From the NCBI GenBank assembly GCA_021234155.1, contig JAJEKV010000035.1, positions 9,066,779 through 9,130,778 of the forward strand: 64,000 bases of DNA, given 5' to 3'. A program made the translations under genes and the position numbers. This document shows, piece after piece, positions 44,036 to 55,136 of the stretch. The notes beneath the pieces were generated by a model. The model did no database searches. It was not told the origin of the DNA and saw only the letters and a program-made list of their open reading frames with translations. Position 1 is the first letter of the stretch, and the number at the start of each line of letters is the position of its first letter. This DNA is from Isoetes taiwanensis. Its lineage: Eukaryota; Streptophyta; Lycopodiopsida; Isoetales; Isoetaceae.

Positions 44036-44743
44036 AACATGCAATGACATGGTCACCCACCATCGGGGTAAATATCGGACGTGGGCATGTTATAGCCTTA
44101 AATGACAAAAAAATCCGCTAAGTCCACAAAAACGTCGTGTAATTTTTTTTGGCGTGTCTATAACATGTCAAAGACACGGATATACCGTGGCTATAACATG
44201 GCGGCACCACCCACCTTTTTTTCCGCGCATTTCAATACCATAGGAGTCCATTAGACTTGCTTATGAATCGATTCGAATCCCACTTGCACGGCCCATTCAT
44301 GTTAATCGATATAGTCATCACTCACTCTTTATTTGGGTGCAACTACAAATAGCATTTAATATCTTGGCAATAAGACCACATTTGTTAGACCGCGAATGAA
44401 TATGTCTGATTTTGTGTCTGGCCCTTAGGTGAGATTCCACACGCGGAGTTGAGTGAAAACCAATCGGTCCGATGGCATCTTAGATTTGGAGCTTCCAACC
44501 TGACTACACTATCGCCAAGTAGGGACCAAATGCCTCAAATTTTTGCCAATTTGATATTTTGAATTCATGATTAATTGGGCTGCTGCTGTATGGCATTGGC
44601 GGCATGGAAACTATGAAGCTGATTCTGAGGGGTCCCACGACTGGCGGGAGCCGGTTGCGGGTCCTAGAATTAACGATGTAGTTCCAGACCGCCACAACAT
44701 GGTAACCAGGGATTTACCTGGAGATGACCTGTTAAGCAAAATC

Positions 44744-44975
44744 GGAATGCCACGTAAAAACAATTTAGATAAAATTCTGCCCTCGCGTCCACTAGCGCCA
44801 TGCCTTCAAATGCGGCTGCGTTTCTTGGCTGCTCAGAGAATTTACCAGGCATTCTCGGCACTTTACCCAGCGATTCCGAAGATCTACCTCGCATTCTCAG
44901 GCTTTACCAGCAAATTTGAAGAGTTTTACTTCACAGAATTTTATCTAAATTGTTTCCACGTTAAACATTCTGGCA
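44744..44975. repeat. Foldback with about 33-bp inverted arms
   Basis: GCCACGTAAAAACAATTTAGATAAAATTCTG at 44749-44779 is mirrored near 44937-44970 by CAGAATTTTATCTAAATTG followed by TTTCCACGTT. The arms flank a spacer of about 155 bp containing GGCATTCTCGGCACTTTACC-like words. It could be a foldback element or a hairpin-forming MITE; target duplications were not found. The 194-codon frame over it is probably spurious. Confidence 0.65.
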
Positions 44976-45126
44976 TGTCAACCATGCCTCCGCGCTCGCG
45001 TCGGAATGGTTTCCATGCCATAATGTTGCCTAAAGCAACATTCCTGTATACAGAACTCTATCCCGGGTTTCGATGTTGTTATTGGAATCGATACCTATGT
45101 TCCGTAACAAAGACTTTGCTCCCAAA

Positions 45127-45374
45127 CACTGTTGGGCAAATTCCGGGGTAGAGAAGGTTGTTCCGGTTGAAACTAAGAATTTCCGGTTGAGTTAGCGCAT
45201 TGCAGGAAAAATTCCGGTGGATTTTTATGCATATTTTTATAAGAGTGATACAAATTTCCGATTGGGAATTGAAAATATCCGTCTATTTGATGAAAGAGTA
45301 GGAAAATTTCCGATTGGGTTTAAAAACTGAGTAGGAAAATTTCCGATTGGGTTTAAAAACTTTGCCCAACACTG
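45127..45374. mobile_element. hAT-type MITE, 248 bp, 8-bp TSD CTCCCAAA
   Basis: The left end CACTGTTGGGCAAA and the right end (reverse-complemented) CAGTGTTGGGCAAA form a 14-bp terminal inverted repeat with one mismatch. The flanks CTCCCAAA at 45119-45126 and 45375-45382 are identical. Both TIR sequence and 8-bp duplication fit the hAT superfamily. Inside, the 33-bp unit GAGTAGGAAAATTTCCGATT... occurs twice in tandem (45297-45362). No protein is encoded. Confidence 0.92.
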
Positions 45375-45784
45375 CTCCCAAACGCCATTCTCGTTAATGG
45401 AATCTCGGCTTTAAATTCTCTTTTCTTTATGATCGACACTCAAAAAACACAGCCAACCAGACAGCTCAGCAACAGAAACAAATGATAAGGCCTCTATCTG
45501 TCAAACACAGGTAGGCCATTTCTCTGAAGCCTCAAAACGTGTTTTGACAGACTAAACATGACGACATATCCAACCCTGCATGTGGTCCCTCGTGTCCAGA
45601 TTCCAGTATCTAAATCATATTCTGCTGCCTTATATAGCTATAAAGCATATCCAACGCATGTGCATTTTCCTGTATGCCACGCAAGAAGATATACAAACAA
45701 ATTTTAAAACGTAAGCAGAACCCATCAAGCAAAAAGAATCTTTTGAAGTGTCAGAGTGGTCGGTTGAGCAGAAATGCATCATAA

Positions 45785-45831
45785 ACAGAAGCATTGTTCA
45801 GCATGCATATACAGAAGCATTGTTCAGCATG
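45785..45831. repeat. 23-bp tandem duplication
   Basis: ACAGAAGCATTGTTCAGCAT occurs twice, followed by GCA each time, downstream of the IPUT1-like gene, within its probable 3' flank or UTR. Confidence 0.75.
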
Positions 45832-46221
45832 CAAGCAATTTCTTACAAAGAAAGGGACATCATTTGAATCCTTACAATCAATCCTCTAGCATCTTTGAGG
45901 GCACGTCTGTGCCAAACAATTCCAAATTTTGTCTCCAAATGTACAAAAGCTGGAGTGTCCTGTGCTGATCTCACTCCATTATATGTCAAGAACGGAGTGT
46001 CCTCAAAAAATCCCTTTATAACAACTCTCTGGACATGCATTATAAGGTGCCATTTTAGATGTAGCATCAAAGCTGATGCAGGGTGAAAAGGAGAATTAAC
46101 TTGGGGAACTCTTCCACCCTTTATACATTGGTTAGTTCTTGAAAAATCAAGGACATAAAAAATCAAGCAAGTGAGCAACAGTACTACAAAGGGTCTAAAG
46201 CTGCAATGGTTCCTTAGACCC

Positions 46222-48264
46222 CTAACAAAGCTTCATTGACTCTGATTGAGGCTCTTGCCTGTTATAGGCCATCAAAGGCTCTCGAATACCCATGAAGTCA
46301 CGTGTAGTTGTGATTTCTTTTAAAGACCACCAAAGAACTGGAGCTGCTACGAATGCATAGACACCAATTGCAAGAGCACGAACAATGCCATTACTATAGA
46401 ATGGACATGCCATCACAAAAAGAACCACAAAAATTTCAAGCCAGGGAGTGATGGTGGCAAGGAAAGGCAATTGAAAGAAGTTCATTGTTAGTAATAACAA
46501 GGTGAATGATCCCAACAAGAAGGTACCCCAGCCCAGTAAAGGATGAACAGTAGTGGGAACAATTAAGAATGGCAATGCAAAGCTAGCAGCTATGGCTATA
46601 ACTGGCATAAATTTCATTGTCAAAGGATAAACATAGGAAAAATGCTCAGTGCAGGGGCCTCGGCTTAAACACTTAACAAGGGGTGGCTTTTCAGAAACTG
46701 GAAAACGTTTTCGCACAAACAATAAGGTCAAAAGAAACAAGAGGTAACAAAATGCTTCAGTAGCAAGCATGGGAAGCTCTGCTCCATAACTGCAGAAAGA
46801 GATTCAATAGGTTAAGATCAGCACCCCTATCATTTGTCATAGAAGAACAAACAAATACAACTCACCCAATTGTGTTGCGTCGCTGTTCATGCCAGGAAAG
46901 TCCTAAAGGCAAAACGGGCCATGCCCACCAATACCATGGTTTAAGCAGTGGAACACTTGGAAATGTAATTACGCTATTTGGGCCACATGGAACATGCCAT
47001 CTGAGTTTCAAATCTATAGAATACAAAGAAGTAATACAATCAGATCATCTTTCAAACAGAAGATAAAGCTTAAAGCTTAATTAGGCATACTTTCGTGGTA
47101 TATCAACATACATCTATCTAAACTATGAATGATATATAGAAAACCCAGAACATTGTGGAATGCATAACCAAGAAGGCTAACTTACAGTAGTAAGAAGCAT
47201 CCATTTGGTAGCCTAACGATAACCGATAAAGGCCATTAAGCCGAGATCCATTGGTTGGGGGGTTGAACATAGGCCTATCCAAGAGATCATCGAAATAGGA
47301 GATCAAGAATCCTTGATCTGCACCATCCTTATTTTCTCTACCCCGTTCTATTTCATGAAGCATATCCCTGAATGTCTCATTAGAGGGCTGGCCAAACATA
47401 GTTGTGGTTATTAGATAAAACATAGGCAGGAATCAGTCAGATAGCAAATTCAAAGTGCACAACTTCCTTACCTCTACAACAAAAAGTCCAGTATGAAAGT
47501 AACAGGGATTGATGAAGCAAGCACAAAACTGTCCACACTGAAAAAGTTCGTCTGAGTTTCGAAGGAAAAGATTATCCACATCCAGCATCACTACTCGCTC
47601 ATACTCTGTCAAGCTCCACGCATAAATTTTGTTCAGAGTATACATAAAACGCATATCAAACCCTGGTTGTCCCCGGTATGGATTCTCTATATCATTCACA
47701 GAGACAACTCTAACTCCTTCTTTTGTTCTGGGGGATAAAAAAAATAGAGCACACAAATTTGTATTATGAGAATGGGGTTTTAAGACTTCCAAACAGATTT
47801 ATGGGCTAATCATGTTCAATCGGAAACAGAGCATTTGTGCATGAGCTGATCATGTTGATCCTCTTCCGACATGATCATCATAAACAAAAACGTAATAGTG
47901 GAGCAAATTAACTAAAGGATTGTTTTCAGTAATGAGAAAGGAAGGCAGGGTTATAGAATATTTACAATGTCCGAGCCCATCGATGTGGAAAAGCTTTGGA
48001 AGCTATGACTACCAGATCGGCATCAACCTTCAAGCGAATAAGGGACTGCATCATAACTCGAGCTGCAACATAAAAATCGTAGTCTCGAGGCGTCCCCATA
48101 TATAACATTGTCACATATGCGTTCTTAGCATTTGTTTTAACCGGAGCATGAGCTGCGTCCAACAAACCAGGCAGCACACAGAGTCCCAAAAACAAAAGCA
48201 AGCCCAACTTCGGCACAGATCCATAACCCACCATCGGCATAGATCTATTTTTTTGCCTCCCCAT
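46222..48264 (-). CDS. IPUT1: Inositol phosphorylceramide glucuronosyltransferase (IPUT1/PGSIP6 type), five exons, complete
   Basis: The predicted enzyme transfers glucuronic acid from UDP-GlcA to inositol phosphorylceramide in the Golgi, the first sugar step of plant GIPC sphingolipids. Exons are 48264-47966, 47727-47472, 47387-47186, 47013-46866 and 46789-46222. All introns are GT-AG, and the exons sum to 1473 nt (490 codons) with no stop. The Met at 48264 is followed by an N-terminal hydrophobic anchor (LGLLLFLGLCVLPGLLDAAH). The GT8 domain has the metal-binding DXD in MLDVDNLFLRNSDELFQCGQ and conserved DGADQGFLISYF and HVPCGPNSVITFP. The last exon carries five or so membrane helices, as in Arabidopsis PGSIP6 (slightly longer, from memory). 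Glycogenin-like or xylan GUX enzymes lack this C-terminal membrane region. Confidence 0.94.
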
Positions 48265-48957
48265 TTGCTGTGCTTATACGCACAGAGAAAGCCGCCAGTG
48301 TATAGATTCAAGGACCAAGTATAAGCATGATTTGATCTTAAAGGCAAACAAAGGCAAATAATGATGATCAAACGCGCTATTTCTGCTGTCCAAGGGCGAC
48401 AAAATCAGCAGTAATTACAAAAGGCTTTACAAAGGGGTAAGAGCCAGAAGCTTAATCGACACTGCTTAAGAAACGCCGCCGGACTTGGCCATGGCTGATG
48501 TGCAAGGGAACACATAATGGATCAATTGGGCTATTTGTAGGCATGGACCGCCGGAGTGTACCGGAAGTTCAGGAGCAAAAAAGGGGCTGGAAAATTCCTG
48601 GAAAAAGAGGCTGTGCAGTTGGGTTTTTTGGGCTCTGTTAGGTCTTCTTGGTGATCAGGACTGCCGGACTTGTATGGGCAGCCAAATCCATGGATTAAGC
48701 TGTGGGTGCCAGTGCTGGGGGATAGTAACAGCGCGGCCGTAATGGCGAGCTCTGTGCTTATACTATCGACTTGGACGGCTCTGATTTACTCTCGTCCGGA
48801 ATCTAACCCTCGGGATTGAAAAAGGTTATCTTTATGGCACGAAATGACTTCACGATCGAACGTATCTGGGCCCTTGTTTCGTTTTAAGTTTGGGACCCTA
48901 CTATTACTGAACATCAATATAAATAGATAGATAGATAATTTTTACTTAATACCAGCC
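48265..48957 (-). promoter_or_regulatory. 5' flank and presumed promoter of the IPUT1-like gene
   Basis: Presumed 5' UTR and promoter by position only. No TATA box, element or upstream ORF of note can be asserted. (GATA)n-like repeats occur at about 48926-48938. Confidence 0.35.
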
Positions 48958-51080
48958 ATGCATATAGATGTGTTGTGGTGGTGTATTGTTATTGAACCCC
49001 CTTGGGATCTTTTTCTTGGGGAGCTATGTATGATTGAGGATTTCATTCATTCTAATGCTGCCAAACTTGTGATTGAGAATTTTACTATGCCATTGCACTT
49101 GGTTACCCGTAACGAAACTTTCACTCGCATGCTGCCGAACTTCGTTAGTCCTGTTCTCTGACCTAAGACTTTGACGGATTGGACATACTGGTCTCATTTT
49201 GATTGAAGCGATGATAATGTATTCAATCCGATGACCCGTTCAAAAGTTTGAAATGGCAACTAGAAATCTTTAAAAGGATAACGAGTGGAAGACTTTGATT
49301 GGGAATGAGTCTACAAAGCACGGGATATTTCTATTGAACTAACTACCATTCATTTCTTCTAAATTATGAGGTCCCAACTTGTTCAGTTGGCCACTCTCTT
49401 TGCGGATTTGGAGCAACAACTCGTTTCAGTTTTATTTGTTATGGATATTTTCCTTTTTTAAGCATAAACGTGCATTCTGTTTTACTACATGGCGGCATTT
49501 GTTGCCTCCCTAGCAGTTACCTATTGCCAGCCCTAGATCCATGTCTATATGCAATAGAAAAATGAATAACATGAAATGATTTGCATGTAGCAATATAAAG
49601 TATAACGTTTCATTATAGCATATATACATACAAATTAAAGATCATTCCAAGATCTTACAATGTCACACGCATCATAATACGTTCTCCCCAAGTCTATTCT
49701 CCCCCAGTCCATACCCATTTGTTGGGACCATGTATATTCTTTCGAGAGCCTAGCCTCCTCTCGCATTATCATCATCGTGATTTGTTGGGACCATGAATAC
49801 TCATTTTCTCAACTCGCTAATCAGACATTACCTTACCGCTGCCATATATACCTTAGCATTGTCATATTTTCTATTTTGAAACCATTTTAAAACGTGTTCA
49901 TGACTTCAAAGGTATTAGACTTGTTAATATAGGTTGTTATGTTGGTCTTAATATAGGGTTCATTTTTCTTTTAACCATTACATTTATTATATCATACAAT
50001 ACCCATGCTATTGTAGTTGAAGCACGATAGAGTAATCAAACTTATTAAAATAAGCTCAAATCTCTATAGTTACTATTGGGTAGAAGATCAAGTTTCATCG
50101 CGCGATGTATGTCTCTTCCTTCGACGAAAAGGAGGAAAAAACATAACAAACAAGTGAACAAATGTAAATCACGGACATTAAAAAGGACCTGGGATATGGC
50201 AATTAAAATCTCTAAAACGAACCAATTAAGTGGTTGCCAATGGCAGTAAACATTTGGAGCAACGTTGACGGAAATTATAAAGATTTGTGCAAATATTCAT
50301 TTGAATATGGGATGTCTCAAGTTTTTCCCGTGAATAAATACATAAAAAACATTATGCATATTTGGCGTAAACATTGCCACAATATTTGTAAATAAATAAC
50401 TACTACTATTGTGAATGAATTGGCCTTTTTTAAAAATATTTCATAATATACCCATCAAATAGATTATTCAATTAACTAGAATACTTTTATCCTCTTATAT
50501 GTAAGTGAATGCAGATCTTTATCATCCACGAGATTTAGTACATATACATATACAATGGCAAGATTCGATTCCTTTTATGCTTTAGATTCCCAAGTCGTTG
50601 GGGAAAAACGAACTTATTTTTGACGAGGCTGAAAGAGAATGTTGTGGTTTTATTGTCGCGTTCTTTGCTAGCCAAACAATCGATCATGAAAATTTGTTAT
50701 CGTGGCAAGCAAAAAGCTCTGCTCTTTCATAGCTAGAAGCTCTAAACAACAAATGTATCTTTTTCTACACAGCTTAAATGTCAGGCTTACCATTTTGAAG
50801 AGCTTTTTGGAGTTATGCAATTTGAAGCAGGGTTGCAAGCTTGGCTCTACCCTATGATTTAGCCAATGATTCTTCTATGAACAAATAAGTCCAATTTGTG
50901 TTTTTCTACTCTGGTGGATGAAATCTTGGGCAATTCCATCTAGAGGTATTTTGGAACAATTTTGAGACCTGGTGGTGGATGATTTAGACTCTAACTTATG
51001 AGACTTTCCAGAAGAAGCGCCCTTTTGCATAATACACAGGCTAGGCTTTCTTTCTTCTCTTTCACGACAAGCCCAAGGTC
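48958..51080. other. No gene recognised
   Basis: About 2 kb of AT-rich sequence with only short frames and a duplicated ATTTGTTGGGACCATG (near 49718 and 49781). Confidence 0.45.
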
Positions 51081-51084
51081 CTGT

Positions 51085-51840
51085 TTGAGGTAAGCATATG
51101 CAATCTGCATACCCTTACCTCCCACGTTGTTTGGGTTGTACAATGATCAGCTTGAGGATTGGCTCACACATCATGGAGGTGGGGGGTTCAGGCTTTCTCA
51201 CCATATCATCCAACAATTAATAAATGCAGATGATGTGTACCTCCTAGCATACACTCCAACAAGTATGCAATAGCATCTGGACTTTTTGAGTACTTTATAC
51301 CAAGCAACTGGAATACGCGTCAACTCGGTCAAAACCAAGGTGCTCCTAGTGTCATCCTTGAGGCAGAAGCAGCCACGTTTCACTTACCGAGGCCACGATT
51401 GATAGCCACCATGTTAGCAGCTGGGCCAGGAAAGAGCATTAACAGAGGAATTGTTAATGCTGCCAACTCAGAGTTATTGAGGATGTGTCATACTCTTGAC
51501 TTGCTCATCATTTGCATCTATTCGGACACGCTATGAGGGGTTGATTACACCTGAACAGCCACTACAAATGTGATGAATACACTAGCAGTAGGGGCACTAG
51601 CATCCTGACATGCGGGATCAATTATGCTCCTGAGCATCCCACAGTCATGTAAAAAATGTATAGTTTCTCAACACACCTGTTACTGCTAAGGTTTTTCCCT
51701 CGAAAACCCTTTGAGCTGGGGGTTTTTAATCCTGGACAGTAATAGGCTGGCTATTTTTTATTTGGGTTCCATGGCCGATTGGTCTCTGTGGACAATAAAA
51801 TTCAATTTAGTTTGATTCAATTCTACTTGATAATAGGCTA
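51085..51840 (+). pseudogene. LINE remnant: RT palm/thumb fragment and conserved 3' end
   Basis: Plus-strand translation near 51150-51370 gives LEDWLTHHGGGGFRLSHHII, then LINADDVYLLAYTPTSMQ (NADD in place of YADD) and YQATGIRVNSVKTKVLLVSS, the RT palm of a GC-rich type LINE. A short remnant of the C-terminal part follows. Next comes the conserved terminus (GGTTTTTCCCTCGAAAACCC, GGGGGTTTTTAATCC, GATTGGTCTCTGTGGACAAT) ending about 51808, and a TTCAATTTAG-like tail. Confidence 0.8.
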
Positions 51841-52980
51841 AATATAATCATTGATATATATGCGCACATACATATTCAAAGCTTATGCTAAATAAGAACA
51901 ATGTATGTTCATTACATAAGCAAAGTCTATATCTGTCAAGAGGATTACTTTTCTGTAGCAGGGTATGGCAAAAAAAAAAAAAAAGGACACGTTTCAAGAT
52001 GCGGCATCTCGTATACAATCTAGGCAAAGAGCCACAAGAGGTGTAAGCAGATATAGCTTTACTGCTAGAGCATCAACAACAATTGCATCGATTGAACACC
52101 GTATAGGACCAGGTGGGTCCATAAATCATGTCTCATGTTTACTTAAGAAATTGGAACATTCTTTTGTATTCAATAGTCGAATTACATTATATTTTAGCCA
52201 TTAATGCACATGTATATTGTAGAATGTTGTATGCCATTCCGGGAGTAATTGGACCATAGTGCACAAACTATCTAGTTGATCACAGCAAGAACAAATATAT
52301 CGTATTGCAAATGGTCTAAATCTGATTGTTCCATATAGCTACCATCCTCCATATGCATGTTGAATGTGCTCAATATACTAATCCTGGGGAGTACACAAAA
52401 AGCTGATATGGAACATTCTTCGCATGCGATATGGAGCATGCATCGTCTAAAATATTGCTTAGCGTCCAATGAGCCTTTTTCATATAACTTCATATATTCT
52501 TACTAGCTTTTTATTATCTTAGACTAGATGTAAGATACAACTTGAAGAAATTCTTACAGGCATGGAAGAGTACATTCTTGTTGCAGGTTTTTGAGAACTA
52601 TAAAATGGCTTAATATGAATTATGAAATAGAATTATAGATTTTTTTTAGTCTTATGCAACATGGGATCCTTCAATAGAATTTGCAGGTTCAAAAGTATAG
52701 CATCTCATGTTAGGTTTGTTCAGTCTTTTTGGCTCGGCCATTGTCATCAACATTGCAAATTGACATCTATAGTGCTGTGCGATAGAAAAATAGATGAACG
52801 GTTAGTAATTGATTTCAAAAATTCCTATGACAAAGAAATTAGTAGCATCTTATATTCGAAGTTGCACTATGTCAGGTTTTGTTGCAGATGTATTTTTTAT
52901 CTGCTATATTTTGATGTGCCTTCAAGCTTGTTTATAGTGACCATGCTTTTCTGGTAAAAATGAAAGTCAAGCAACACATT
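51841..52980. other. No gene recognised
   Basis: Contains frames at 51965-52204 and 52661-52957 without recognisable family. The first resembles an IQ-motif-like basic helix (AASRIQSRQRATRG) but is unsupported. Confidence 0.4.
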
Positions 52981-52984
52981 CAAT

Positions 52985-53494
52985 TCCTAAGATAAAGATT
53001 TCATCAACTGGGCTAGGATACTGGCAAAGTATACGCAGGTTTAACCGCTATTGGGGGTTTAATGTTGTTAAACTCAGGAAGTTTGATGTGAAGGGATCTA
53101 TTGCCTTAATTTCTACCTTCATTTTTAAGATCTACAACCCTCTCAAAGTTGGAGATTGGAGACCAATTTTGCTCACCAGTAGTACTTATAAAACCTTGGT
53201 CTAGATAATTGCAAATGGGACCTTAGATCACTTATACAATATAGCAGGAACCAATCTACTTTCTTGCTTGGATAGTTCATATTAGATAACTATATTGTTG
53301 CGTCTGAAACATTCATTGAATAGGCTCCTAAGCAAACTTGCCTTGTCCTTAAAATTGATTTTAAAAGAGCTTTTGACTCTATTACATGGGACTTTCTAGA
53401 ATGAACTTACTGCATTTAAGTATCCATTCCCAATTAACAGATAGAATTATAGGTATCAACAAAAATGCCCCTATTAATGCTTTCCCCTGGGATG
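52985..53494 (+). pseudogene. Outer L1-like LINE, RT 5' part (continues at 62639)
   Basis: Plus-strand frames contain ALISTFIFKIYNPLKVGDWR, then PILLTSSTYKTLV, LVLKIDFKRAFDSITWDFLE and IIGINKNAPINAF-like sequence, the N-terminal RT motifs of an L1 LINE, with stops and frameshifts. The protein homology breaks near 53490 just before the expected RQGCPL motif. It resumes at 62639 as KKGVMRLPFAAL-type residues, so about 9.1 kb was inserted here. Confidence 0.8.
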
Positions 53495-53624
53495 ATCATG
53501 GTGGTTCAAGATTTGCCAAAGCTGTTCGGCATTCTCGGCGGCGATTGACCCGGTGAAGGCGGCGGCAGATGTGCGAGCCCTCACGCAAGCAGGCTTTAGA
53601 CCCCGCCACTCAATGATTGACCAT
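53495..53624 (+). pseudogene. GC-rich LINE, RT fragment left of the DIRS insertion
   Basis: The plus-strand frame ...AIDPVKAAADVRALTQAGFRPRHSMIDH is the RT block preceding the catalytic FVDF motif in this LINE group (QAGFRPxHSxxDH). The frame is cut at 53624 by the DIRS-type element and continues without loss or gain of a base at 60851 (IFTLRALIEDSRNHRQDLYC). Confidence 0.85.
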
Positions 53625-53655
53625 TTCTAGAGCTATCGAGATAAGGTGGACAAAC
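53625..53655 (-). repeat. DIRS-type element repeat B, 3'-terminal copy (B2)
   Basis: TTCTAGAGCTATCGAGATAA followed by GGTGGACAAA begins exactly where the host LINE reading frame stops. The following 53656-53949 contains four GCCACCAAGGC repeats (about 53713, 53741, 53763 and 53811) and no ORF. Confidence 0.85.
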
Positions 53656-53949
53656 AGACACATGCTGATAAACCCATGCCCATCGGCACCAAAGGCCACA
53701 ACATCAGCCACCAAGGCTCGAAAAATTGCAAAACCGCCACCAAGGCTTTAAACCATAACCAAGCCACCAAGGCTATAAAACCATAAACAACAGTCCCATC
53801 ATGATATAAGCCACCAAGGCACCATCACCATGCCAACATACATAACCATCACTAAAGCGAGTGACATAGACAAAGTCAAGAGGGAACCATTAGAGCATCT
53901 TTGCCTATGCATCGCCAGAGAAGGGAGGAAAAAGGGAGGGTTGGGGGGG

Positions 53950-54135
53950 GAGAGCTTCGGGAACAATCTACCAAATGGAGATCGTGCACAAAAAGCGCCG
54001 ATGCCAAAACACTTTCGAAAAGCCAAGCTACAAATAGGGCAAACTCACGGCGGTTGCTAACTACGGGACACTTGTCCCTTAGCTCTAGAAGTCCATTTAC
54101 CATCTATTCGATTTGAAAGCGAAGGTAAATGGGAC
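53950..54135 (-). repeat. DIRS-type element repeat A, internal copy (A2)
   Basis: Matches A1 at 60669-60850 in direct orientation and ends with the same GGTAAATGGGAC, immediately followed by repeat B at 54136. Confidence 0.88.
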
Positions 54136-54155
54136 TTCTAGAGCTATCGGGACAA
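54071..54155. repeat. Near-perfect hairpin spanning the A2/B1 junction
   Basis: Arm 54071-54101 (CTTGTCCCTTAGCTCTAGAA...) pairs with arm 54123-54155 (GGTAAATGGGACTTCTAGAG...) over about 30 bp with few mismatches, around a 21-nt loop. The A/B junction at 54135/54136 lies inside the right arm. Because A1 and B2 are the element ends, the same structure would form when the ends are joined in a circle. It is a plausible recombinase site (inference). Confidence 0.8.
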
Positions 54156-54166
54156 GGTGGACAAAG
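54136..54166 (-). repeat. DIRS-type element repeat B, internal copy (B1)
   Basis: TTCTAGAGCTATCGGGACAA followed by GGTGGACAAA. The same sequence with three substitutions forms the opposite element terminus at 53625-53655. Confidence 0.85.
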
Positions 54167-54259
54167 CGGATTACATCCGACAAAGAGGCGTAAAAAGAAA
54201 ATACCATTTTGGTGACCCTGGCAAGATATCAATGGAACAGATTTTTGAGCAAAGCCGAG

Positions 54260-55136
54260 TCCCAAGGCATGCGTAACAGAAAGCTGCTCCATCAAAGTTG
54301 GACATACATAGGCATCTTTAGTCGCTTCCGACTTCCAAATGACCATGAGCTTTGAAAAAGCGATCGGGGATGTTAAAAAGCTGCGGCTAGTCGTGGCACC
54401 ACCCCTCCTTAGGAATGAGTACCAAAGGCGGTGGGATCTTCTCCAATAGCAAGCAAGCAATGGCGGAACCATGCCGCGTAAGCGTAGAGAGTATGAAATA
54501 GGCTTTTGGCGCTAAAAGATGGCCCCTAGTGATTATGGCGCCTCCGAACAAAAGGACCCCAGCGGGACCATCTACCTCTATATATCGGCAAGTGATATAA
54601 GCCGCTCTACTAGAGCTATAGGACAATACGGTCCATTGCGGCGTCGCGGCCCGAGACCCAAGCACCCGAAGCATGTTGGTCTGTTTTTGAGGAACGGATG
54701 AAGAAACTTGCATGCGATGAAGCAAAAACAATCTGATGCCAATGAAGGTTGAGTAACTCTGCACTACGCAGGAACACAGCAAAAGAGAGGACAATGGCGA
54801 CACAACGCATGAGATCTAAAACAGTGGAATTTGGTCCATAGCATTGACTCGTGACATTGATGTCCAAAAGGTCATAGCATAAGTAAGAAAAAGACAAACT
54901 GTAGAAGGAGCAGCGGGGAGGTAGGATAGATCCCTAGAACAGCACCAAGCTTTAAACTCATGCCAAGGTTGTGAATATCTCTTCACAGTAGATGGGGCTC
55001 GACATCCCAACAGGTTATGCTGGAACAACTCTTTCAACTTGCACAATTCCATGTTGGAAGCACCAACCTCATTCCAAAATTGAGATTTAAAAACATCTGC
55101 AATAAAAACAAATAAACTCACCATTAATAGTTGCAA
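54260..55136 (-). pseudogene. DIRS-type tyrosine recombinase, frameshifted
   Basis: The core-binding domain reads CRAPSTVKRYSQPWHEFKAW, then SYLPAAPSTVCLFLTYAM (about 55050-54880). The catalytic part begins AIVLSFAVFLRSAELLNLHW (catalytic Arg in the LRSAELL box), and FIRSSKTDQHASGAWV supplies the conserved Lys. The pieces then lie in two further frames: ITRGHLLAPKAYFILSTLTR, and RLWYSFLRRGGATTSRSFL (the H/Y-x-LRRGGA box with the second Arg). KDAYVCPTLMEQL gives the probable nucleophilic Tyr. At least two frameshifts separate these boxes. This enzyme replaces the integrase of LTR elements. Confidence 0.82.

Noticed and set aside
44567-45151. 194-codon hypothetical gene
   Set aside because: The frame spans a foldback repeat and runs into the hAT MITE at 45127; nothing in the protein resembles a family.
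45843-46178. 111-codon ORF just downstream of IPUT1
   Set aside because: Same strand and 44 bp past the stop codon, most likely 3' UTR; no recognisable domain.
51965-52204. IQ-motif-like 79-codon frame
   Set aside because: Only one weak basic helix (AASRIQSRQRATRG) following a poly-A run; no supporting exons.
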